This document shows positions 55,131 through 64,000 of a stretch of DNA of 64,000 nt, piece after piece. The position numbers and the translations under genes were made by a program. Numbering within the stretch: the first letter of the stretch is position 1; each line of letters starts with the position of its first letter. The notes beneath the pieces were generated by a model. That model saw nothing but the letters and a program-made list of their open reading frames with translations. It ran no database searches and was not told the origin of the DNA. Source of the DNA: Strobilurus pachycystidiatus (Eukaryota; Basidiomycota; Agaricomycetes; Agaricales; Physalacriaceae); assembly GCA_019915135.1 (NCBI GenBank), contig JAHLMK010000040.1:1-64000 (forward strand), written 5' to 3'.

Positions 55131-55547
55131 TAGGGTTTTGAAGTCGAGTTGCCACAACCGGTTGTAATCTACAACTCAACCCAACCTAAGTTGAGGTTTG
55201 TGTCAGGAAAGAAAAAAAAAACAACCACACAACCAGTTGAGGTTGCAGTTGCGCAAGATTACTAGCTTATTGACAACCCTTGAAAGACCGGCTCAACCGG
55301 TTGCAACTCTTCAAAGTTGGAATAAAATGGACCCACCAGGAATTGATCCCGGGAGTCCTAACCAGAAATTACGAGAATTTCAAGCACCTTAACCAGTGGG
55401 CCAAATGGTCACATTCGTTCCCCGTCTGACACGCCTACAGCCCCACACACATTGACACATGACATGTATATATGACAACACAGAGGAATCTCGGAATAAG
55501 ATAGAATCTATTTCCAACACTGGCAACCCCGCCCGTTTCCTCCCTCC
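55131..55547. repeat. Left terminal and subterminal region of hAT copy 2
   Basis: After the TAGGGTTTT end there are several AACCGGTTG-like and CAACTCAACC motifs up to about 55310, mirroring the right end. The remaining 230 bp lead to the transposase ATG and probably include its promoter (ATGTATATATGAC near 55463). Confidence 0.7.
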
Positions 55548-58500
55548 ATGGCCAAGACCAAGACTAAGCAAAAGCCTCAGGACGACAACACCCGTACCAC
55601 TCGTTCCAGTACAAAGGCAACTACCAAAAAGGCCCCGCCTCCACCCCGAAAATCTCGTAAAAAGAATGCGGAACCGTCGTCGTCTAAGTCCGGGTCATCA
55701 AACTTGTCAGCATGGGTCCAACCAAAGAAGAAGTCCAAGGCTACAGCAGAGAGCTCCGGCTCAGAGTCGGAAGACGACGAGACTCTACGACCGCGGAAGA
55801 AACAGAGGACAACCACGGAAGAGGTCGAAATTGATGACGAAGCCCCTGCAGTCCAAACGATCACGATAGACGACTCTGACGAGGAAGGACGGGTGAGTTT
55901 GCTTAAAATGCAATAGACCATTCACTCACCAAATACCAGGTATTCGAAGACCGCCATGATCACACTGTTGTAGCCAAAAAGGTGGTCAAGAAACGCCCCG
56001 ACGACCTTCTCACCATCTTCTCCGATATTACCGAAGTCGTCTTCAAAGATAAAACGGGCGCCGCCGAGAAATATAAAGGCCGTTGGTGTCTAATCTGCAA
56101 GTGAGTTCGTCGTATGCCGCTATAGTAGAGCAACACTCACATGCAATAGGGAGACAGCGGAGAAAGGGAAGGGTTCCGGTATTCGCAAAGCATTCCTACT
56201 CGGGAGTAGACATGACCACGAATAAGGAGTAAAGGAGAATATTCATGAATATATTCCTAATCTTATTCATGAATATGAATATGATGAATATATTATATTC
56301 ATGAATAAGAATAAGTTGACGAATATAGAATATGAACCTTCAAGTTCACATAATCCTCAACTCATTCATGAGTGTCTGACAATACTGAATTCTCAGTACT
56401 GAAGACAAGTTTATGATAAATTTAGATGCTGTTTGAATGATTTATAGTTCATTCAATAACTTTAACTGTGATTTTGAGTGACATTGAGATGATTATACTT
56501 GTATATTCGTGAATATTCATGAATAAAAGCGAAATATTCGCAGTGAAGATTAAGTTGACGAATAAGATTAAGAGTATATTCATGAATAACAATTATGACC
56601 CTTGGAGGGGGGATTATTCGTGTGCATGAATAAGAATATACTCGAATATATATTCGTGGACATCTCTACTCGGGAGCACCACAACATGCCGCGGCCACAT
56701 TGCGTCCGCTCACTACGCCGAATATCAGAAGCGTTGTAAGGCAAAAGGCATTGAGGAGGAGGATCGTGCCGTTCCGAAAGAGATCCTTGAACAGAGAAAG
56801 GCCGTTGTTGCTGCAAAGGATCCTAATGCCGGTACATTGCTTGCCATGGGATTCACAGACCGTGTAGGACCGACGGAGTTTTCGAGAGAGAGTATCTTGG
56901 AGCATGCGTCGAAATTTATCGTCTGTCACAATCAGGTGAGTGATCCCCGATGAACTGTGTATGCCACGTACCAATAAGTTGCAGTCCTTCGCCACCGCCG
57001 GTAACCTCTTCTACCGAAACTCTCTCTTCGCCATGCGTCCCAAGACCGTTGCATCCGAGCTGCCCTCGCCTCATCAAGTGACGACATATATCCACAACGA
57101 ATATGTGGACGCTGTTGAGGAGGATCGAAAGGATTTTGCAGTAAGCACACCATCCAATGCCAGCAGAACGGTACTTACAATAGTAATAGAAAGCACTCGG
57201 TGATGTGTGCAACACCGCAGATACGTGGTCGTCCGATGTTAACAAGGCACAATTCCTGGGAGGAACAAGTACGTGGGTGGTCGTCCGAAAGGTGAAAGGA
57301 AAGCGCATCTGGCGGCTCAAGACGCGGGTGATCGGGTTCAAGGCCCTCGAGGGAAAACATGACGGTGATAATCTTGGTCGTTATTTTGTCAGCATGTGTG
57401 TGCGAGTTGGAATCATCGATCTTGAGCGCAAGATCTCGAAGGTAAGAGGTCAACCGGTTTGTTTGTGCGCGTTGACTGATGCCTTGTGTGCGGCTTTAGC
57501 TAGGCCCATCAACGTTCGACAACGCATCCAACAACAGCACCCTCTCAGAATGTGTCGAGGATCTCCATCACCGCCTAGGCCTGCGCCCTTGGAACGCCAA
57601 CGAGAATCAACTGATGTAAGTCATTCTTTACTCTGGTACCACACCTATTGACAGTAATGTATGCTTAGGTGTATGGCACACGTCCTCAACCTAGCAGTCG
57701 GCGACTTTATGGCCGCTATCACACAGGTTGCCGTCGTGGAGACAACTCAAGCTATCTGGGATTACGATCCAAACGATCCGGACAACCATGTACTTGGTGG
57801 CACACTAGATGTCATTGCAATGCTTCGTACTTTGGCAGTCAAGGTACGTAGACTGTGCAGGATTGATGCGTCTTCTCATCAAACACACTCTGCAGCTCCA
57901 ATGTTCTGGCCAGCGTATTGACGAGTTCCAACGCCTGCAGCGTGAATGTGGCCACACATCGGTCCTTAGTCTGGTTATACACGGAAACACTCGGTGGGGC
58001 ACGGCTCACGGCATGATGGACCGCGGGTATACGTTGCGCAAGGTACGAGATCTCAGTCTCTCCTTTCACTACCTCTAACAACTGCTAGCCCGTGAATCGG
58101 TTCATTTCTGTTGCAGATGACACTTTCGGACCCATTACTACGTTGCGCAACAAGGGCCGGCTTGTTAAGCACATCCCTTGGACCGCCTTCCGAATCGACC
58201 ACGATGGCTGGCAGCGCATTCTTGACTGCCGCGACATTCTTGCCGTGTGTTCGGTCTGTGTGTCTGCGAACAGCACTGACGAAGTTTATAGGATGCTAAT
58301 GAGATACAACAAGTGTTTTCGTCTTCCGCGTACCCCACAATCTCCAGTGTCCTCCCAAAGATCGAGAACTTTATCTCTAAATGGGAGAAGAAGCGGACCA
58401 TGGTGCGGTACATTCTTTTCTGGCCCGCCATCGACGCCGGACTGGCCAAGATGCGAAAGTACTATCACAAATTTGACGGGAAGCCGGTTTACATCCTCGG

Positions 58501-59449
58501 AATGTGTACGTGCTCGCCTATACCATCGTGTTAACCTAACTTACATGGTCAGTCATTCACCCCTTCTATAAGCTTACCTGGATCGAGCACCACTGGGGTG
58601 GTGCAGCGGAGCAGCAAGCAGAAATTGCGGCCGGTAACAAGAAAGCCAAGAATTGGATTGCAGAGGCAGAGAGGATTGTTGACAAAGCCGTACGCCTCAC
58701 TGTTTCCCGTTTGTTCAATTATCCAGCTCATCCCACCACAGATGGAAGACGCCTGGCCGAAGCGTCTCCTCTTTGACGACGACGACGAGGACGACGAGAG
58801 CAACGACGAATCCTCCGGTGACTCAGAGGATGACTCCGACTCTGATGTCGATGTGACCGGCACAGCCCCTCCTCCTTCTCCATCTGCCGCAACCTCTGCA
58901 CCAAGCAATGACAACGACGCCGAAGACGACGACGATGACCCCGCGACTTCCTTCATCAAGCATCGAGCCAGCTTATTGAAAGCGTCAACAACCAGCTACT
59001 CGGGCTGGGAGGCTGAACTTCGTGCCTACAAGCGCGACATCCCCCGAAATGTAACACCGGACACCGACCTTTGCAAGTACTGGGAGGTACGTGCTTGTTG
59101 GATTGCCGTTTCTCGTCCCTAACGCGAACTTCAGAAACATTACCGAAAATATCCCACTGTTGCCAGAATTGCGCTTGACGTGATTCCCGTGCAAGCGTCG
59201 TCCGTTCCTTGTGAACGGTTATTCTCTGCCAGCAAGCCCGACGCTAATCAGCACCGTGCACGTATCGGGCCCCTACGCTTCGAGCAGGTTCAAGTCTTGA
59301 AGGCGCGGTGGAGGGAGGATGCAGTAGATTTCGCCAAAGTCAACCAGAAATTTGTGGAAGTGTATTCGATTGGGGAGTACGAGGCCCGGCTAGAAGAAGA
59401 CCAGGAAATGGCCATGCTAGATAAATTTATGGTACCCGCTGCGTTGTAG
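55548..59449 (+). pseudogene. hAT transposase, interrupted by a MITE
   Basis: The first exon (55548-55892) is a basic and acidic disordered lead with AKTKTKQK and DDSDEEGR. A BED zinc finger begins with WCLIC (about 56086) and resumes after the MITE with CRGHIASAH (about 56688). Then come hAT catalytic landmarks: DTWSSDVNKAQFLGG (57220), FDNASNN (57507), CMAHVLNLAV (57667) and NTRW (57986). The C-terminal dimerisation domain has CKYWEKHYRKYPTVAR across an intron and CERLFSASK (about 59207), which contains the catalytic Glu. About a dozen introns of 45-60 nt, all GT/AG, separate the exons. The stop is at 59447-59449. The MITE at 56207-56668 introduces TAA at 56223, so this copy cannot make the whole protein unless the insert is spliced out. 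Everything else looks intact, so the disruption is recent. Confidence 0.9.
56207..56668. mobile_element. 462-bp AT-rich hAT-like MITE inside the transposase gene
   Basis: The ends are inverted repeats, TAGACATGACCACGAATA against TAGAGATGTCCACGAATA (16 of 18 match). The 8-bp target copies CTCGGGAG lie at 56199-56206 and 56669-56676. The interior is very AT-rich and full of ATTCATGAATA-type palindromes, with no coding capacity. Size, ends and duplication length fit a hAT-type miniature element, moved by a transposase other than its host's, since the ends differ. Confidence 0.9.
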
Positions 59450-59858
59450 CTTCAATGCAATTCTATTCTATTTCATGCATGCAAAGGACCGTGTGGATTC
59501 TAAAGGTACACGAATGGTAGAAAGTAGATCTATATTCCGGTTGACATTAGCAGCACAAATGAACTGTGGACTTCACCACGTAATGTTTCTGTCCATCCTT
59601 TGTGATACGGGCTGCCCACAAAGCCGTCGTGTCGAGTCCTGAGCTCTATCCGACGGCGTACTAGCAATGTGGTGTGTATCAGTCGAGGGGTTGTGCAAGT
59701 CTAAGCTCGGCAAGTGGGTTAGTCCTAGGTGTGGAACTCACCATGTAGGCCGGTGACTGCTAGATCACCATTCGTCACAGCGATCACATCTTGCCTTGCA
59801 CCATCCGAGTCGACCTCACTTGCCCGTGCACACCCATACCCGACGACGCCCAAACCCC
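59450..59858. other. Spacer between transposase and coiled-coil gene
   Basis: About 400 bp hold the 3' end of the transposase gene and presumably the promoter of the next; no distinct signal is seen. Confidence 0.35.
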
Positions 59859-60531
59859 ATGGCGCGGACAAAGGACGCCGTAATCCTGCGTAAAGAAGGC
59901 TACACTCACGAGGAAGCCGCCCAATATGTCATGCGGTATTATGCGCCAAATCTACCCGTGGAGGAGCGACGGGCACTCGAGCAGGAGCGACAACGCAGAA
60001 AAGAAGCACAGGAGGAAATATTGGCGCGCGAAAGGGAGCAGATGCGGCAGAACGAGGAGGAACGTCTTGCAGAGGAACGCCGTGCAGAGGAACGCCGTGT
60101 CGAGGACAGATTGGAACGGCGTCGAGCAAGCTGGCGCCAGTCCAAGGCAAGGTGAGTGACCCTTCATCTTTCATTTCTGCTCTCATAGGAGTTCCAGGAG
60201 ACGCGCTTCCGTGCCGCAGGAAATTGAAGACTACGCCGCGCACCGAGCCGCACAGAATCGGTACGCCGCTGCCTACCGCGCTTCTCGCCGGGCAATGCTA
60301 CGATCCAAGAGCCAGCAGCTGCGCTATCAGTGCGTTCTATTTCGATTTTATTCTATAATCGACTTATCTCAATGATCCAGGGCGAATCCAAAACTCTTAC
60401 CGCGCAGCGGCTGCCTGCAACACGCTGAAGATTATGACGATTCAGCCTTGCGCGTCCGAGGTTGGAATAACGAGCTGAAGGCGCAGCGTCGTCAGCGCAT
60501 TCTAGCAGGCGAGGTCTCGGGAGAGGATTAG
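59859..60531 (+). CDS. Arg/Glu-rich coiled-coil cargo protein
   Basis: Three exons, 59859-60151, 60189-60329 and 60381-60531, with introns of 37 and 51 nt, encode 194 residues. The start ATG follows CCCC. The N-terminus (MARTKDAVILRKEGYTHEEA) could be a short helical module. It is followed by a long charged helix (ERRALEQERQRRKEAQEE onward) rich in Glu/Arg heptads, and then a basic Ala/Arg-rich tail. No zinc or catalytic motif is present. It is repeated unchanged, as far as visible, in copy 1. It lies between transposase and dioxygenase in the same orientation. A DNA-binding or partner role for either is a guess. Some TET-bearing fungal transposons of other classes carry HMG-box accessory proteins; I do not see an HMG box here. 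Confidence 0.65.
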
Positions 60532-61650
60532 ACCCAGTCAGATGTCATACTAGAACCTAACAAATACAAGATCCCAACAATACAACATTGCATTGCTTTA
60601 CCTCTTTAATGATATTTGAATGGAGCGGAGGCGACGACAAAAAGACGGGCAACATGCAAATATATATAGTCAAAGATGAGGCGGATTCCAGGTTTTTCGT
60701 CGAGGGCGCGGAACACTCAACAGAGCGAGCCACATACCCGCGACGAAGGGGGATGTGTAGAAGGAAAGGGGCCTGGGCGAGTATGGTATTGGGTGGAGGG
60801 TCCGTGCATCCGCCGCCGCCGCCGCCGTCGATGCGCCGTTATCTCTAGCAGTTGCCCTCGTCGTCGGTATCCCTCGCCAACAGTCAGACGGTGTCATCGT
60901 TCGTATCAGTCGTCCGTCGTCCTCGGGCTCTCGCGATTCCCTTCCTCGGCGGTGAAAGCGCGATCCAAATCTTCCAAATCGCGGATGGGTGGTCACAGTG
61001 TGGAGATTGGCGCCTGAATGGAGGTGGTCGGGGATGTTTGCTCGATGAGCGTGGGCCCGTGCTTGGTGGCTGTCGTATGTTCGAGGGACGGCCGTCGTCC
61101 AGGCAAAGGGAGCGCGGTAGAGGCAAGTGAAAATCTTACCTGCTTGACAGATGCCCGCGGGCGATCTGCCAAGCCCCACAACATCCTGCGCGCGCGGGAA
61201 ATCGCATCTGCAGCGCCATCCTGCCCGTCCTCCTCCTCAATGAGCGTGGAGGCCTCCATTCGAGGGCTTAAACGTGTGGCTGCGTCCTCGAGTGACGGCT
61301 CACGCCGGTAAAGTCGTCCCAACGTTCTCCACGCCAATTGCGCGACGTGGGGACGGCGTGTGCGTTCAAGTCAAGTCCATCCGGGATCGATAGAAGAGAG
61401 CCCAAAGAGGGCGCGGGTCAGAGCGTGCGGGTGGATGGCGACTCGTCGACGCGCAGGCGTGGCGGTATGAGGGAGAGGTGATGAGATCGACTCCCCGGAT
61501 GATCGGACCGTTGAGTCCGCGCTGGTCCGGTAACGGTAACGGTACGCGCACGTGCGGCGTGTTTGTCTTGTTGTTATTTGGCAAGTGTTTGTATATCAGC
61601 CTTGTCTCTTGACCTCCACCAACCACCAGACTTGTCTCTCGATTTGTGCC
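60532..61650. other. Spacer upstream of the dioxygenase gene, copy 2
   Basis: This matches 360-1473 of copy 1. A possible minus-strand coding stretch here is not conserved in frame between the copies: a 5-bp insertion near 61373 and a one-base C-run change near 61154. I therefore treat the region mainly as regulatory. No TATA box is obvious ahead of 61651. Confidence 0.35.
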
Positions 61651-63520
61651 ATGGTGAGTGCAATCTTTTCTTTTTCTACCTTCCTTTCGTCGGTCTTTCT
61701 TCGAGCATGGATGGGTGGGGTCTGTCGACTCCACCACGGGACGCGCCCACTCATCCATGCCCGTCGGGGACCTTTGTTAGCTACAGTTGTCTAGAATTTC
61801 TCTTTGTGCCCCCCATACTCATGCACGGGGTAGATGTCTCGCACGACGCGCTCCGGCGCATCGTTCAGCCCCTTCGCGATGGGCGACGCTCTTGTCTTCG
61901 ACGTCGACGCGGAAGATCTCCTTAAACGTCGCTTCGCCGAGCTCGACGCGTCAGGAGACGCAGATGTAGAGGAGCGGGAAGAGGAACTCGAGACTGATGA
62001 AGAGGAGTCCCCAGAAGAAATTAAGGTGTGTTGCATTCCCTTTTCTTGGGCTGTGGGCTGAAAGGTCTCCATTACCTAGAGACCTCATGCGTCGGCGGCG
62101 GCCACCACTGCGGGACTAACGATTGCCGCGCGACGTGCGCGGCCTCCTCCCTCACCCCTCAACGTTTCTGCCCTTCCACCAACATTGCCACAGTGTCACT
62201 CCTTGTCACCCCTTACGCCGCTATCGCCTTCTCCCACGTCCCCATGTCAGCCATCTACGCGAGGGGACGGCCCCGGCTCCGCAGATCAACTCCTTCGTGG
62301 CAAGGCTGCGCGTCAAGCCGCCGCCCATCGTCGCCGCCGCACCAAGAAACAACGCATTCGGGAAGCCGGCGGGGATTCTTTCGTCAAGGAGAGCACCGCC
62401 CGGCACGTCGCCGACGCCATGGAGAACATCCAGGAGTTTGACCTGGATGCAGAGGATCTGGCTGTCAACTCCTCCGGCTTTGGGGGGCTGCGGCGCTCGT
62501 TCGCCAAGGATAGGCGCGATGCGGACGCGCTTTGCGCCCAACCTGGCTGGCGGCATCTGCGCTACAATGAAGGGGACCCCAGCGTTCCTCTCGTTGATCG
62601 CAAGCGGCGGCTGCTGGCCTGCGTCGGTGGTCTTCCCCAGGACGTTGTGGCTTGGAAGGCTGAAGTCGTCGAGCCTTTGGCGGACGCTATAGCGTCAGGA
62701 TCACGCGGCGTCCGCTTCTCCAAGAAGGAGCGGTATCACAAGCGGGGCCCTTTCCCTGCCACGGCGATTGGCATCTCTCATGGAGGCGGGGAGACAGTGA
62801 GTGTTTATCTTTATTGTCTTACTTGCCATGCTCAAAACAGCTTCTAGCGCCCGGGTAATCGACGTCTCTCAGCCAGTGCAAAACGGTTTATGGAAGGTCT
62901 ACTGCTTAATCCCGCGATGCAGCGCGCATCTGGCTTCATGAATAGTAAGTAACTCTACCCTCCCGTTGACGTGCTAATGCTCACTTGCTGTTGGCTCTAG
63001 GTCTCTTTCAGGCCTACAATCCCCCAATGTACCGTGTCTACGCCGAACATCAATCGATTCTCCTCGCCTCCAATGCGCGACTGCGGCGCAATTTTCAGAA
63101 TAGCGTCTTTTCGTGCCTCACCGTCAATAGTGGCCCACAAAGCACAACCAACCCCCACGCCGACGCTGCCAACAAGCCGGACGGGTGGTGTGGTATCCTT
63201 TGTGCCGGTCCCTTTGATTACAAGCGTGGCGGGCAGCTGGTCCTCTGGGACCTCAAACTTGTGATTGATTTCCCCCAGGTTGTGTCATCTTCATCCCCTC
63301 CGCACTACTTGTTCACTCCAACTGCCCTATACAACCTGGAGAACGCCGCTACTCGATCACTCAATACACTGCGGGCGGTTTATTCCGATGGGTGGCGAAT
63401 GACTTTAAGACGCAGGAGGCTTTTCTTCGTGATGCCACGGAGGAGCGGCTCACTCAGTGGTGGCACGATCGCGAGACGCGCTGGCAGCGCGGTCTCGAAC
63501 TGTTTCCTGTACTTCCGTAG
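61651..63520 (+). pseudogene. TET/JBP-family 2OG-Fe(II) dioxygenase, copy 2, one frameshift
   Basis: Exon borders are clear: ATG 61651-61653 followed at once by a 180-nt intron (GTGAGT...GGGTAG) to ATG 61834. Then come 61834-62025, 62251-62796, 62848-62944 and 63001-63520. The full length would be about 450 residues. The N-terminus is acidic (DADVEEREEELETDEEE), the middle has a basic patch (AHRRRRTKKQR), and the last exon holds the catalytic beta-helix with the HxD (NPHADAANKPDG). Unlike copy 1, the second exon is intact here (GLPQDVVAWKAEV). However, a C run before the distal iron His has five C instead of six (63272-63276), which shifts the frame and removes the His and the 2OG-binding Arg. 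A lesion in a homopolymer may be a sequence error. As read, neither copy in the window is fully open. Confidence 0.85.
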
Positions 63521-63855
63521 GTGTCCTTTCAAACGTTCTTCCTATATCATTTTGTATGTCTTGTGAACGTATCTACCTCTTGTAAGTTGTATATAGTGTA
63601 TTGTACACGTGTAATGAACCTGAAGATGTGTGAGTGCTCAGCCAACAACCGGTCTCAACTCAGTTGAGACCGGTTGCAACTCTCGGGGGTCTCAACCGGT
63701 TTCAACCCCCGGTTGTACTGAAAGAAAAATTGTCAACCGCACAACCGGTTGTGGTTGCCAGTTGCAAGAAATTGTGGTATTTAGACAACCGGTTGGGTTG
63801 GGGTTTTTGCCCCACAGGGGCAAAAAACCCAACCCGACTCGACTTTAAAACCCTA
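63521..63855. repeat. Right subterminal and terminal region of hAT copy 2
   Basis: This is the same as 3343-3676: CCGGTTG cluster, perfect 15-bp-arm inverted repeat at 63646-63676, G/C-run hairpin, and end CCCTA at 63851-63855. Confidence 0.85.
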
Positions 63856-63863
63856 CTAAGGAC
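63856..63863 (+). repeat. Right target-site duplication of hAT copy 2
   Basis: CTAAGGAC, identical to 55123-55130. Confidence 0.95.
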
Positions 63864-64000
63864 GTAGGAAACTCCTATGAAGAAGCTGTGTTGATCCTTG
63901 AAAGGTCACCAGAAGGAAACATCGAAGTAAAGCAAAGTTGGATACCTGGTGATAACAGGGAGACCTTCGGGGAAGGGGACTTAACGTCCTTATACATGAA
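63864..64000 (+). mobile_element. gypsy retrotransposon, continuation after the hAT insertion
   Basis: One plus-strand frame is open through the window end (SYEEAVLILERSPEGNIEV, FGEGDLTSLYM). It is in a different frame from the protease upstream. The reverse transcriptase would lie beyond 64000. Confidence 0.7.

Larger units (their letters stand above)
55131..63855 (+). mobile_element. Complete hAT transposon with TET/JBP dioxygenase cargo
   Basis: The element is 8725 bp between perfect 8-bp target duplications. Its ends are inverted repeats of about 19 bp (TAGGGTTTTRAAGTCGAGT, one mismatch). It carries three plus-strand genes: the hAT transposase (55548-59449), an Arg/Glu-rich coiled-coil protein (59859-60531) and a TET/JBP dioxygenase (61651-63520). 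Both subterminal regions are rich in CAACCGG/CCGGTTG motifs. A MITE interrupts the transposase. The right 3.7 kb recurs at 1-3676, showing that the family has transposed with its cargo. Confidence 0.95.

Noticed and set aside
56570..57450. Minus-strand frames over the hAT transposase
   Set aside because: The plus strand carries the hAT motifs across spliced exons; the minus frames have none.
55131..63855. KDZ-type transposon, the usual partner of fungal TET/JBP genes
   Set aside because: The transposase has BED, hAT catalytic and hAT dimerisation motifs, with TAGGG ends and 8-bp duplications; no KDZ transposase motif is seen.

Overview
The window looks like a piece of a basidiomycete (Agaricomycete-type) nuclear genome. 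The genes are broken by many short introns of about 45-70 nt with GT/AG borders and CTRAY-like branch points. The families present also fit this group: a TET/JBP dioxygenase of the basidiomycete type, an F-box protein with a basic N-terminus, MYND and SUN proteins, a fungal Tnp2-type CACTA transposase, a gypsy element and hAT elements. I could not run any search, so the organism is an inference.

The main result is at the right end. A complete hAT transposon (55131-63855, 8725 bp) has terminal inverted repeats starting TAGGGTTTT and a perfect 8-bp target duplication, CTAAGGAC. It sits inside a gypsy retrotransposon that starts near 50.3 kb and resumes at 63864. Besides its hAT transposase it carries an Arg/Glu-rich coiled-coil gene and a TET/JBP-type 2-oxoglutarate/Fe(II) dioxygenase gene, the enzyme family that oxidises 5-methylcytosine. 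The transposase of this copy is cut by a 462-bp AT-rich MITE with its own 8-bp duplication (CTCGGGAG), giving a three-layer nest. A second, nearly identical copy of the cargo half fills 1-3676, so the dioxygenase has moved as part of the element. Each dioxygenase copy has one single-base lesion that the other lacks.

The second notable structure is at 3677-6017 on the minus strand. An array of 178-bp units looks like satellite DNA but resolves as a chain of duplicated exons, each 129 nt (43 codons, Asp/Glu/Ser-rich) plus a 49-nt intron. The first hAT copy landed inside one of these exons.

Between these lie mostly small fungal genes. They include a SUN-domain protein (6300-7249), a short coiled-coil protein (12185-13036), a stand-alone nucleoplasmin-like protein with an acidic tail (14167-14985), several hypothetical genes, a MYND-finger gene (23761-25749, minus), a tail-anchored coiled-coil protein (27489-28886, minus), an F-box protein (29270-30319), a degraded Baeyer-Villiger-type monooxygenase (35230-37300, minus), a CACTA transposase gene (39226-43328, minus), a TIR-flanked element holding three 647-bp tandem units (43599-45739), and a small conserved-looking gene at 49100-49670. 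A dispersed GC-rich repeat family occurs near 10.5, 32 and 47 kb. Long stretches in between hold no gene I can support.

The visible differences between the two hAT copies are mostly single-base indels in homopolymers. Some frameshifts reported here may therefore be sequence errors rather than real mutations.
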